Of a DNA stretch of 56,222 nt, positions 7,371 to 14,893 are shown in pieces. The stretch's first letter is position 1; every line of letters begins with the position of its first letter. The notes under the pieces were generated by a model. It was given only the letters and a program-made list of their open reading frames with translations, was not told where the DNA came from and searched no databases. The stretch is from positions 1-56,222 of the forward strand of contig VGJY01000006.1 in assembly GCA_016867235.1 (NCBI GenBank), written 5' to 3'. Position numbers and translations under genes: made by a program. This stretch comes from Candidatus Tanganyikabacteria bacterium (GTDB lineage Bacteria > Cyanobacteriota > Sericytochromatia > S15B-MN24 > VGJW01).

Positions 7371-7425
7371 GCCGACTCAAAATCAGGCGCCGCGAGGCGT
7401 GAGGGTTCGAGTCCCTCTTCCCCCA
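7371..7425 (+). other. 3' half of tRNA-Leu(CAA): attachment site (attR) of the element
   Basis: The sequence holds an anticodon loop CTCAAAA (7376-7382; anticodon CAA), the 3' anticodon strand TCAGG, a long variable arm CGCC-GCGA-GGCG (class II tRNA, hence Leu), a perfect T-arm GAGGG-TTCGAGT-CCCTC (7401-7417), the acceptor 3' strand TTCCCCC and discriminator A; CCA is not encoded. There is no D-arm, no GGGGGAA acceptor partner and no paired 5' anticodon strand upstream, so it is not a full gene. It is what remains when an element integrates at the anticodon loop of a tRNA gene. The identity block probably starts at about 7375. Confidence 0.85.
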
Positions 7426-7467
7426 CTAAACACACTCCACACGGGGCTCCAAGGCCCATTCAATTTG

Positions 7468-7745
7468 CTACGGGGCGGTTGCTCGCCTCGCGCTGACGAG
7501 TGCCTGAACCGCCCTGGCGGCCTCGTCGGCGGCCTCATGCTCCCAGACGCGGAGCACGGCCCATCCGGCTTCGCCAAGGCGGGCGTTGGTGTCGATATCC
7601 CGCCGTATGTTCACCTCGATCTTTTCGCGCCAGAACTGCTCGTTCGACTTCGGCCAGGTTCCGTGATCCGGGCAGCCGTGCCAGAAACACCCGTCAACGT
7701 ACACGGCCACCCGCTCGCTTTCGGAAACGATGTCGGCTAGCCTCC
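7468..7745 (-). pseudogene. vsr: Vsr very-short-patch repair endonuclease, N-terminally truncated remnant
   Basis: The last 90 or so codons are clear Vsr: RRLADIVSESERVAVYVDGCFWHGCPDHG, with the catalytic Asp (VDG), the FWHGC zinc/active-site region and the following His. Next come PKSNEQFWREKIEVNIRRD and GWAVLRVWEHE. About 50-60 N-terminal residues are missing, including the region that holds the conserved Glu and the MxxIR.KDT.PE start. Upstream the frame is only the methyltransferase tail in another phase. Vsr nicks T:G mismatches that arise from 5-methylcytosine deamination, so it usually accompanies a Dcm-type enzyme, also broken here. Confidence 0.82.
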
Positions 7746-8571
7746 GGCCAGGGTGAGGAGGCCGCCTTGTATGCCTTCCCGTTCTTGCCCCATGCCGCCG
7801 TGGGCCAGGCCGCACCGACCGGGAGCAGTTGATCCTGATTGCCGTCATACGTGACCGGATGGCAGAGCCGATCCCCGAGCCAGTCCGCGACCGGGACGCA
7901 GACCGCATTGCCCACCAGCTTCCAGCGGGAGCCCTCCTTCGCCTCCGGCTGGAAGAGCGCCGGTTCGGTCCAGCCCGCCGGGAACCCCTGGAGGCGTTCG
8001 GCATCCCGAACGTCCGGCGTCACCAGGGAACCGTCAGGCAACCAGATGGCGGGTGGTGATGGTATGCCGATGGTCGATCCGCCCTTCAAGGTGGGCACCG
8101 CGTCAATCGCCCACCCGAGCCCCGTGTAGCCTTCGGTCCAGTAGAACCCACAGGCGATACCGGGCTCCATGCGCCAGTCAGGCTCCATTTCGTTGCCGAC
8201 GAAGAGGACCTCTCTGGGGTCCTCGGTACGAGAAGCCAGGACGATTACCCGCTGTCGTCGCCGGGGAACCCCGAACGCCCTCGTGTCGATGTTCTGGCCG
8301 CCGATTCCGTGGGTGAGACCGAGAGATCGGCCCTCGGGAGCGCCCGTAACTGGCGAACATCACCCACGATCTCCGTGCCGGGAAACCGATGCCGCAATAC
8401 GGCTTGTGCCCGAGGTTCGATCTCGCATAGCAGCGCTGACTGGTGCCCGTGCGATTCCAACCCTAGCTCGATACCGCCGATGCCGGCAAAGAGCCCGACC
8501 ACGGACAATCCGTTCAGGGTGATGGTCGGTGTCGGTCCCGGTGCCTGGTCGCTACGATTCGCTTTCGGCAT
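7694..8571 (-). pseudogene. C5-cytosine DNA methyltransferase, internally deleted remnant
   Basis: The first part (from an ATG at 8571 with GAGGG upstream) carries motif I, LSVVGLFAGIGGIELGLES, and motif II/III up to GDVRQLRALP. It then breaks phase. The second part resumes at about 8330 in another frame with NIDTRAFGVPRRRQRVIVLASR (motif VIII), a target-recognition part, and LVGNAVCVPVADWLGDRL (motifs IX-X). The central 100 or so residues, including the catalytic PCQ motif IV and the ENV motif VI, are gone. It cannot be active. Its 3' end overlaps the Vsr remnant, so one deletion probably removed the methyltransferase tail and the Vsr start. Confidence 0.85.
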
Positions 8572-8870
8572 GGAAATTGCCCTCGATGGCGGGATGAGCG
8601 AGACGGAAGGCATGCCGCCATTCTCCATGCTTGCAAGGAGAAACTCGGCTTGCCGAAAGCATTCTACCACGAAAATCGAAAAATTGTTCTCTTCGGCGTT
8701 CCGGGCTGCCTTCCCCGCGTCCAGGCGCTTGGGCTGCTCCGGTCGGGGCGAATCCCCTTCGCGCCAGGCCGGTGACGAAGGCTTTCGGCGACTCGCGCCG
8801 CAGATGACATTCCAAGCCGGCACTACCATCTGGCCGCGCCGACCGGATTTGGCAAGCGGAGGAGGGCGGA
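8572..8870. other. Intergenic stretch between the methyltransferase remnant and a lipoprotein gene
   Basis: These 299 bases hold no convincing gene. A locally A/T-rich patch at about 8661-8690 includes, on the minus strand, TAGAAT (8661-8666), a possible -10 box of the old methyltransferase. The last bases (GGAGGAGGG before 8871) are the ribosome site of the lipoprotein gene. Open frames that cross it on both strands have no recognisable protein content. Confidence 0.4.
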
Positions 8871-9806
8871 ATGAGGGATTCGCGGCGAAGCGCGCGCCTG
8901 GCGGCGGTCGCGGCCGTCGTCGGCCTGGTGGCCTGTGGCAGCCCCACTCCCCAGGAAGCAAGGCCGGTCGCGCAGGCGACCGACAAGGTCAAGCTGGGTC
9001 GGCCCGGCGACCGGTTCTGGGGCCGGTTCGCCCGGCCGGGGAGGACACTGGGGAAAGGCAAGATCGGCCAGCGGCCGACGGAGGCGAGCCGGCCGGCCGG
9101 CCTGTCGCCCGGCCGACACACGCTCATCCTGACCGTCTCACGGTGGCTATCGAAGAAGGGCACGAGGGTCTTCCCGCCCAGGTGCACCCTGGCTCCGCCA
9201 GGCCAGGAGGAGGCCAGGGACGGCTTCGTGGTGGGCTGGGAGCAGATCGAGGTCAGCGGCGACCCGTGCTACGCGGGGGTCAGCCAGGTGGCGGTTCGCT
9301 TCGACGACGCGCCGCTGCGGCGCGTGCCTAACATGGTCATTGATCGGGTCGTGCTGACATACTCGGAGGAGCCCGGGCGATTCTGCGCCACGAAGGGCAA
9401 CTACTGCTGGACGGGAGGGGCCGGGACTCCGGAGCCCAAGCCGGAAGGCTGCGTGGAGGTCAAGATCCCGACGGTGGACTGGGCAGCCAGCGAGCCCCAG
9501 GGCATGATCCCGTTCGCGACCGGCCCGGATCCCTTGGCCCCCTTCGAGGGGCCTTCCCGGTATCCGTCCGTGAAGCGACTGGGCCCACGCGAATGGGACG
9601 TGACTCAGGCCTTTGCCTGGCAATTCAGTCCGGGGGCCGCGCCCCTGGGTGCCAGCCCGGGCTTCGGCTTCCTGCTCACCGGGTGGCCCACCCTCCGGGA
9701 GCTCACGGCGGAGGACAACATGGCGTGCGGATCGATCGTCAAGGACGTCAAGCTCGCCGCGACCATTACGGTCTACAAGGATCAGCCGCTCCAGATGCCC
9801 AGGTGA
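8871..9806 (+). CDS. Predicted lipoprotein, unknown function
   Basis: The 311-residue protein starts with a lipoprotein signal: basic MRDSRRSARL, a hydrophobic AAVAAVVGLV stretch and the lipobox VAC at about residue 22. A strong GGAGGAGGG site precedes the ATG. The mature part is beta-rich, with four cysteines in two pairs (PRCTL and DPCYAG; RFCATKGNYCW), an acidic strand pattern typical of carbohydrate- or protein-binding jelly-rolls, and the closing FGFLLTGWPTL. I do not recognise a family. It should sit in the outer or cytoplasmic membrane facing the periplasm or outside. It is followed closely by adenosine deaminase, though nothing links their jobs. Confidence 0.75.
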   Translation: MRDSRRSARLAAVAAVVGLVACGSPTPQEARPVAQATDKVKLGRPGDRFWGRFARPGRTLGKGKIGQRPTEASRPAGLSPGRHTLILTVSRWLSKKGTRVFPPRCTLAPPGQEEARDGFVVGWEQIEVSGDPCYAGVSQVAVRFDDAPLRRVPNMVIDRVVLTYSEEPGRFCATKGNYCWTGGAGTPEPKPEGCVEVKIPTVDWAASEPQGMIPFATGPDPLAPFEGPSRYPSVKRLGPREWDVTQAFAWQFSPGAAPLGASPGFGFLLTGWPTLRELTAEDNMACGSIVKDVKLAATITVYKDQPLQMPR

Positions 9807-9836
9807 TCGGACCGGAACGCGCATGTAAGGGCACAG

Positions 9837-10910
9837 GTGCCGCGCCATGCGGCGGCAGGCACTACAATCCTGAGCACCTTGCCCGATCCGTCGCTCATTG
9901 CCCGCATTCCCAAGGTGGAGCTGCACCTCCACCTCGAGGGGGCCATTCCGCCCGCGACCCTGCTCCGCATCATCAATCGCAAGGAGCGAATGTCGGCCGA
10001 GGAACTCGCGGCGCGCCTGGCTTACACCGACTTCGCGGACTTCATCGCGACCTGGAGCTGGAAGAACGGCTTCATCGACCGGGCCGCGGACTTCGAGGAG
10101 ATCGCCTTCGCCGTCCTGGCCGACCTGCACGGCCACAATGTCCTGCACGTCGAGGCGTTCTACTCGCCCGGCGACTTCGCCCGGCACGGCCTCGCCACGG
10201 AGGCGATCACCGAGAGCCTGCTGCAAGGTTGCCGCCGCGCACATGACGCATTCGGCATCCGCTGCGACCTGATCGTCGACCTCGTGCGCGATCACGGGCC
10301 GGAGGTCGGCCGGCGGCGCCTCGACGAGGTCACGCCCTACCTGGGCGAGGGGCTGATCGGCATCGGCCTGGGCGGCAGCGAGCAGTACTTTCCGGCCGAT
10401 CCGTACGCCAGCGTCTTCCGGGAAGCGGCCGCGAGGGGCTTCCGGTTGACCGCTCACGCCGGGGAGGTCGCGGGGGCCGCTTCCGTGCGCGCCGCCGTGG
10501 AACTCCTGGGCGCCGAGCGCATCGGCCACGGCCTGCGGGCGTTCGAGGATCCCGGCCTGGTGCGCTTGCTCGCCGAGCGGCGCATCCCGCTGGAAATCTG
10601 CCCCGTGAGCAACCTCCGGACCGGCGCCTGGCCCGATCTGGCCTCTCATCCCATCCGCGGCTACCGCGAAGCGGGCGTGCCGGTGGCGCTGTGCACGGAC
10701 GATCCGGCGATGTTCGGCACGTCGCCGAGCCACGAGTACGCGGTGCTTCTCGAACACCTCGGCTTCGACCTGGCCGATCTGGAAGCCGTCAGCCTCGGCG
10801 GCGTGGACGCGAGCTTCCTGCCCGAGCCGGAGAAGGCCAGGCTGCGAAACCGGTTTGCGTCTGCGTGGGCAGCGCTGCGGGACGAGTTCTCCTTGACGAG
10901 CTTAAATTAG
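9837..10910 (+). CDS. add: Adenosine deaminase family enzyme
   Basis: This is a 357-residue TIM-barrel deaminase. The zinc site and active site are all visible: KVELHLHLEGAI (first His pair), GFRLTAHAGE (third His and catalytic Glu), RIGHGLRA (His) and VALCTDDPAMFGTS (Asp). It hydrolyses adenosine or a related adenine compound to the hypoxanthine form plus ammonia, a purine salvage step in the cytosol. Some close relatives act on adenine or futalosine-type substrates, so the exact substrate is open. The start is uncertain. I give the GTG at 9837, but a TTG at 9879, just after a TACAAT box, is possible. Its stop lies inside the operator of the next gene. Confidence 0.88.
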   Translation: MPRHAAAGTTILSTLPDPSLIARIPKVELHLHLEGAIPPATLLRIINRKERMSAEELAARLAYTDFADFIATWSWKNGFIDRAADFEEIAFAVLADLHGHNVLHVEAFYSPGDFARHGLATEAITESLLQGCRRAHDAFGIRCDLIVDLVRDHGPEVGRRRLDEVTPYLGEGLIGIGLGGSEQYFPADPYASVFREAAARGFRLTAHAGEVAGAASVRAAVELLGAERIGHGLRAFEDPGLVRLLAERRIPLEICPVSNLRTGAWPDLASHPIRGYREAGVPVALCTDDPAMFGTSPSHEYAVLLEHLGFDLADLEAVSLGGVDASFLPEPEKARLRNRFASAWAALRDEFSLTSLN

Positions 10911-10937
10911 ATTGCTATCTAAATAGATGTGCGTCTA
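10893..10937 (+). promoter_or_regulatory. Promoter and tandem operator of the ArsR-DUF2087 gene
   Basis: TTGACG (10893-10898), 17 bases, then TATCTA (10916-10921) form a good sigma-70 promoter. The perfect inverted repeat TTAGAT-TGCT-ATCTAA (10907-10922) covers the -10. A second, weaker TAGA-TGTGCG-TCTA (10924-10937) covers the start point. Both have the TAGAT/ATCTA look of ArsR-family operators, so the downstream regulator very likely represses itself. The -35 lies inside the end of the deaminase gene, and the first operator overlaps its stop codon. Confidence 0.75.
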
Positions 10938-10953
10938 AGGAGGGTTGCCCGCC

Positions 10954-11511
10954 ATGTCCGAGCAGGACTTCCAGCGCCTGTTGCGTTTCTTCAAGGTCGT
11001 GGGCGACGAGAGCCGCCTGCGCCTCGTCGGCCTGCTCGCCACCCGCGAGCACTCGGTGGACGAGCTGGCGGCGATCCTGCAGATCAAGGCCCCCACGGTG
11101 TCGCACCACCTGGCCAGGCTGCGGGAGCTCGATCTGGTGGCCATGCGCGCCGAGGGCAACGTCCACCTCTACTCTCTCAAGGGCGAGACCCTGACCGACC
11201 TGAGCCGGGATCTGCTCACGCGAGAGCGGATGGCGTCGCTGGTCGACGAAGTCGACGGCGACCAGTGGGAACGCAAGGTGTTGCGCGACTTCCTGGTGGA
11301 CGACCGCCTCAAGGAGATCCCCGCCGGCCGCAAGAAGCGCGTGGTCGTCCTGGGCTGGCTGGCCGCGAAGTTCGACCGCGATCGCCCCTACCCCGAGCGG
11401 GAGGTCAATTCGGTCATCTCGCGCCACCACCCCGACTTCGCGACCCTGCGCCGCGAACTGATCGGCCACGGCCTGCTCACGCGCGAGCGTGGCGTCTACC
11501 GCCGCGTCTAG
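10954..11511 (+). CDS. ArsR-family HTH regulator with C-terminal DUF2087
   Basis: The 185-residue protein has an ArsR winged helix at about 3-85 (LLRFFKVVGDESRLRLVGLLA, HSVDELAAILQIKAPTVSHHLARL, then the wing) joined to a DUF2087 domain (about 110-185: LKEIPAGRKKRVVVLGWLA, YPEREVNSVISRHHPDFATLRREL, LLTRERGVYRR). The ArsR metal-binding CxC motif is absent, so it is not a metal sensor. ArsR-DUF2087 proteins are known as regulators with an unknown signal. I start at the ATG at 10954, 9 bases after AAGGAGGG; an in-frame TTG at 10945 abuts that site and is unlikely. It probably autoregulates through 10907-10937. Confidence 0.88.
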   Translation: MSEQDFQRLLRFFKVVGDESRLRLVGLLATREHSVDELAAILQIKAPTVSHHLARLRELDLVAMRAEGNVHLYSLKGETLTDLSRDLLTRERMASLVDEVDGDQWERKVLRDFLVDDRLKEIPAGRKKRVVVLGWLAAKFDRDRPYPEREVNSVISRHHPDFATLRRELIGHGLLTRERGVYRRV

Positions 11512-11583
11512 CGCGTCGAAACGCCACGCAACCCACACCTAGCCTGCCATAACCCGCCCGCATCCCGGGGTACGATACGCGGG

Positions 11584-12204
11584 ATGCAGGGCGCGGCAGG
11601 CAGGAATGCCCGTGCCGGCGGGAACCTGGCCGACTATCTCGTCGAGCAAGGCCTCATCACGCCGGCCGACGTGGGGCGCGCGCTCGAGATCCAGCGCCAG
11701 CACCACAACAAGCGCTTCGTCGACATCCTGGTCGAGGCGGGCCTCGTCGCGCCCGAGGTGCTGCTCGAGGCCTTTCCCAAGCTGGGCGTCTTCAATGCGC
11801 CGTTCGATCCGGCTGCCTCGCGCTTCGCGGACAGCTATGTCCACGAACGCTTCGAGGAGGGCGAATCGATCTTCAAGGAAGGCGAACTCGGGCTCAAGGC
11901 CTACGTCCTGGTCTCGGGGAGCGTCCGGATCCTGCACTCCGCCGCGGACTCCTACCTGCTGGCCGTGGTGAGCCCCGGCGAGATCTTCGGCGAGATGGCC
12001 CTGCTGGACGGCGGCCACCGCAGCGCCACGGCCGAGGCGGCCGAACCTTCCGAGGTCATGGTTCTGAATCGCGGCGAGTTCCTGGCGCAATTGCGGGCCA
12101 AGCCGGACATCGCCCTGGAGGTGATCAACCTGCTCGCCAGGCGCCTGCGATCAGCCGACGACCTGATCGCGCTGCTTTCCGACCCCGTTCCCGACCTGTC
12201 CTAG
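11584..12204 (+). CDS. Cyclic-nucleotide-binding domain protein with an MshEN-like N-terminus
   Basis: This 206-residue protein has an N-terminal 60-residue helical part (LADYLVEQGLITPADVGRAL, then VDILVEAGLVAPEVLLEAF), which resembles the MshEN/GspE N-terminal domain. Some members of that family bind cyclic di-GMP. A cNMP-binding beta barrel follows (FKEGELGLKAYVLVSGSVRI; phosphate cassette GEIFGEMALLDGGHRSATA). There is no DNA-binding or kinase domain, so it is a stand-alone sensor that probably acts on a partner. TACGAT lies 8 bases before the ATG with no ribosome site, so the mRNA may be leaderless. Its 3' end overlaps the convergent histidine kinase by 54 bases. Confidence 0.83.
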   Translation: MQGAAGRNARAGGNLADYLVEQGLITPADVGRALEIQRQHHNKRFVDILVEAGLVAPEVLLEAFPKLGVFNAPFDPAASRFADSYVHERFEEGESIFKEGELGLKAYVLVSGSVRILHSAADSYLLAVVSPGEIFGEMALLDGGHRSATAEAAEPSEVMVLNRGEFLAQLRAKPDIALEVINLLARRLRSADDLIALLSDPVPDLS

Positions 12205-13665
12205 AGCGGCGGTACCGGGCCGCGCGGGCAAGGAGAACCAGAAGCAAGTCCCCTTGCCGACCTCGCTGGTGAAGCCGACCTGCCCGCCGTGGGCCTCGAC
12301 GAGGGCTCGCACGATACTGAGACCGAGCCCGGTTCCCGAATAGGCCTGCGACGGCGCCGAGTTCACCTGCACGAAGGGGCGGAAGAGCTTTTCCTGGAAC
12401 TCGCGCGGGATGCCGATGTCGGTGTCCTCCACCTCGAAGCGGAGCGCGCCGTCCTCGCGCCGGGCGCGGATCCAGATCGTGCCGCCGTCGCCGGTGAACT
12501 TCACGGCGTTGCCGAGCAAGTTGACAAGGACCTGCCGCAAACGCTGCCAGTCGGCCAGGATCTCGGGCAGGTCGGGCGCCACCTCCTCGACGAGCATCTG
12601 GTGCTTGGCTTCCCAGAGTGCCGCCAGTTGCGAGACGACGTCGCGCAACAGGGGCCCGACCGCGACGGGCGCAAGCACCAGCGAGAACTGCCCCGCCTGG
12701 ATGCGACTCAGATCCAGGAGATCGTCCACCAGGGAAAGAAGGGTCTGCGCGCCGCCCAAGATCTTGGACACGTAGGTCCGCTGCAGCGGCGTCAGGTCGC
12801 CGGCCACTCCGTCCTCCAGGATGGACCCGAAGCCGGTGATGGCGTTGATCGGCGTGCGCAGCTCGTGCGAGAGCAGGCTCAGGAACGTGTCCTTCAGGGC
12901 CTCCTGCTCGCGATGCAGCGCCTCCTTGTACGAACTCAAGAGCGCCATCGAGAAGACTAGCACCGTCCCGAGGACGATGGCGGCGGCCCCGAGCGCCGTC
13001 GGCCGGATGAGCAGGGGACCGGAAGGGGCGGGAATCGCCGGAGCGTGCGTGAAGATTGCCGCCGCCATGCCGGTGTAGTGCATGCCGAAGATGGCGAGGC
13101 CCATGATGAACGCCGCTCCGAGCTTGCGCCCGCTCCAGGGCGCGCGCGGCTCGTCGCGCAAGGCCAGGGCGAGCCAGAGGGCCGCCGTGGACGCTCCCAC
13201 GGCGATCAGGAGCGATGCGAGCACCAGCTCCGGCGAGTACGTGAGCGTCGCCGGCATCCGCATGGCAGCCATGCCGGTGTAGTGCATCGCCGCTATCCCG
13301 AGCCCCATCACGGTGCCGCCGACCGCCAGGCGGCCGCGATCGCCGGGAAATGGCGCGAAGGTCAGCGCGAAGAGGCCCGCTCCCGACGCGACGATCGCCA
13401 CGAGCATCGAGAGCAGCGTGACCGGGACGTCGTAGGCCATCGGCATGTCCATCTGGAACGCGAACATGCCGGTGAAGTGCATCGACCAGATGGCCATCCC
13501 CATCGCGGCCGCCGCCCAGAGGAGCCAGAGGGCGCGGCTCCGGCCGCGGGCCGCCAGGACCTGGCCGGCGAGATCGAGCGCCGTGTACGAGGCGCCGACC
13601 GCGATCAGGTACGAGAGCGCGACGAGCAGCGGATCGTAAGATGCCGCCATGACCGGATGCGGCAT
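12151..13665 (-). CDS. MHYT-sensor membrane histidine kinase
   Basis: The 504-residue protein begins with seven predicted membrane spans carrying the MHYT repeats (SMHFTGM, AMHYTGM, GMHYTGM). Their His and Met residues are proposed copper ligands for sensing O2, CO or NO. A histidine-kinase core follows: H-box SHELRTPINA, N-box NLLGNAVKFT, G1 DTDIGIP, and G2 GTGLGLSIV. In G1 the usual DTGIGI has Asp in place of Gly, which is tolerated in some kinases. No response regulator is adjacent, so it is an orphan kinase. It overlaps the cyclic-nucleotide protein tail to tail, and antisense interference between them is possible. Confidence 0.9.
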   Translation of the reverse strand: MPHPVMAASYDPLLVALSYLIAVGASYTALDLAGQVLAARGRSRALWLLWAAAAMGMAIWSMHFTGMFAFQMDMPMAYDVPVTLLSMLVAIVASGAGLFALTFAPFPGDRGRLAVGGTVMGLGIAAMHYTGMAAMRMPATLTYSPELVLASLLIAVGASTAALWLALALRDEPRAPWSGRKLGAAFIMGLAIFGMHYTGMAAAIFTHAPAIPAPSGPLLIRPTALGAAAIVLGTVLVFSMALLSSYKEALHREQEALKDTFLSLLSHELRTPINAITGFGSILEDGVAGDLTPLQRTYVSKILGGAQTLLSLVDDLLDLSRIQAGQFSLVLAPVAVGPLLRDVVSQLAALWEAKHQMLVEEVAPDLPEILADWQRLRQVLVNLLGNAVKFTGDGGTIWIRARREDGALRFEVEDTDIGIPREFQEKLFRPFVQVNSAPSQAYSGTGLGLSIVRALVEAHGGQVGFTSEVGKGTCFWFSLPARPGTAALGQVGNGVGKQRDQVVG

Positions 13666-13791
13666 GAGGGCACTGTAGCAAGAAAGTGGCGCCGCGAAAG
13701 ACTCGCCCGCCCGGGATGAGGGTTGCTCGGCGACCGGGTAGACTGGAGCAAGCAGCGTTTTCGCACCCGTTCACACTACGGAGGTACCACC

Positions 13792-14292
13792 GTGCCCTTC
13801 ATCCTCGCAGACGCCTCCACCGCGCCGCCGCCCCCGCCGCCGCCGGCCGTCGTCGCCGAGCAACCGGCCGCGGAGACCCTCTATCCCCCCGATGCCATCG
13901 GCCTGGCCGTCAGCTGGGTATCCGGCTCGGGGCTGATGTACCGCCACTTCTTCGACGACTGGGGCATCCAGGTTTGCGGCGTCCCGTACGTCACGGGCAA
14001 CGTCGCCTTCCTCAACTTCGGCGGGCAGGTGATGTACCGCGTGATCAAGCGGTACCCGTTCCAGTTCTCGCCCCTGCTGGGGGTGGGTTACGCGTTCAAC
14101 AAGAACACGTTCCTCTCGGCCTCCGAAAAGGCCGACATGGGCATCGCGCCGGGAGTGCAGCTAGACTACGCGTTCAACCGCAACCTCTGGGCCTTCGCCC
14201 ACATCGGCTACACGTTCGGCGCGCAGGTCACCACCAGCATGACGGCGGACTTCAAACCGGGCGGGGGCCTGGGAGCCTACTTCGCGTTTTAG
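13792..14292 (+). CDS. Small predicted outer-membrane barrel protein lacking an obvious signal peptide
   Basis: This 166-residue protein has a proline run (APPPPPPPAV) and then alternating strands ending in aromatic residues: GLAVSWVSGSGLMYRHFF, FQFSPLLGVGYAFN, LWAFAHIGYTFGAQV, and a final GGGLGAYFAF. This is the pattern of small OmpA/OmpX-like barrels with a C-terminal Phe. GGAGGT 6 bases before the GTG at 13792 sets the start. Upstream in-frame codons exist but have no ribosome site and add no signal peptide. The missing signal sequence is odd for a barrel and leaves either an N-terminal loss or a different cell location. Confidence 0.6.
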   Translation: MPFILADASTAPPPPPPPAVVAEQPAAETLYPPDAIGLAVSWVSGSGLMYRHFFDDWGIQVCGVPYVTGNVAFLNFGGQVMYRVIKRYPFQFSPLLGVGYAFNKNTFLSASEKADMGIAPGVQLDYAFNRNLWAFAHIGYTFGAQVTTSMTADFKPGGGLGAYFAF

Positions 14293-14298
14293 GCGATG

Positions 14299-14323
14299 GG
14301 CCGCCATGCTTCGCACGGCGGCC
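14299..14323 (+). terminator. Strong hairpin after the barrel gene, candidate terminator
   Basis: GGCCGCC-A-TGC-TTC-GCA-C-GGCGGCC folds into a 7 bp stem, one mismatch, three more pairs and a TTC loop, 6 bases after the stop codon. There is no U-run, so it may be a Rho-type or strong-stem terminator. A second hairpin, TCGCGAC (14373-14379) with GTCGCGA (14393-14399), and a third, GTCCG/CGGAC (14337-14354), lie in the same gap before the next operon. Confidence 0.45.
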
Positions 14324-14482
14324 ATCTTCGGCATGCGTCCGACATCCTGCGGACGTCGGGCGATGCTCGGTGTCGCGACATCGCTTCGCGACGTCGCGAA
14401 CCGGGCCTCCGAGCCGCCTTGCTTCGCCGGCGGCCGTCCTCGCTACCTGCGAAGGCTCGGTTGGAGTATAGTTAGTCCCGCC

Positions 14483-14893
14483 GTGATTCTAGTAATCGGG
14501 TGCGGGCGACTTGGCAGCAACTTCGCGATGCGCATGGCCGAGGCCGGGCATGACGTGACGGTCCTGGACTGGGACCGCGGAAACTTCGCGTCGTACCTGC
14601 CCAAGGAATTCCCGGGACGGTCTTTCGTCGGGATGGAAATCGACGCCGAGATCCTGCGCCGCGCCGGCATCGAGGAGTCCTCCGTCGTGGTGATCGTCTC
14701 GCGCGACGAGGCGACCAACATGATGGTGGCCGATCTGGCGCGGGAGGTCTTCGCCATCGAGCGCATCATCGTGCGCATCGACCAGCCACGCCTGCGGACG
14801 CTTTACGAGGAAGCCGGCTACGAGGTGCTCTCGCCGGTGCTCGAGGCGGCCCTGTCGCTGGAACGCCGCGTGGAGGCGATGGGGAGCCGCTAG
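14483..14893 (+). CDS. TrkA-N (RCK) protein, NAD-binding domain only
   Basis: The 136-residue protein starts at GTG with VILVIGCGRLGSNFAMRMAEAGHDVTVLDWD, the Rossmann fold GxGxxG with the ribose-binding Asp of RCK (TrkA-N) domains. There is no RCK-C part. RCK domains bind NAD(H) or ATP/ADP and gate potassium transporters. The GTG is chosen because the fold begins there; the upstream frame has no protein-like content. A TATAGT box ends 10 bases before it, so the message may have almost no leader. The next trkA gene starts on the base after its stop codon, so the two are surely co-expressed and may pair. Confidence 0.85.
   Translation: MILVIGCGRLGSNFAMRMAEAGHDVTVLDWDRGNFASYLPKEFPGRSFVGMEIDAEILRRAGIEESSVVVIVSRDEATNMMVADLAREVFAIERIIVRIDQPRLRTLYEEAGYEVLSPVLEAALSLERRVEAMGSR

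Larger units (their letters stand above)
1..7425. mobile_element. Integrated satellite/plasmid-like element, right end (left end outside window)
   Basis: The right boundary is the 3' half of a tRNA-Leu gene at 7371-7425. A tyrosine integrase reads away from it, and an AlpA regulator, a primase-helicase, candidate origin iterons, two small DNA-binding proteins and a toxin-antitoxin pair follow. This is the gene set of P4-like satellites and integrative plasmids. Because the tRNA fragment is the 3' half on the + strand, the intact tRNA restored by integration should lie left of position 1. No capsid, relaxase or conjugation gene is visible here, so packaging or transfer functions are either in the missing left part or supplied by a helper. 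Confidence 0.8.

Noticed and set aside
7207-7380. N-terminal extension of the integrase with repeated CYP
   Set aside because: It only translates the CTGGGTAACA repeats; the integrase family starts at the ATG at 7206, which also has a ribosome site.
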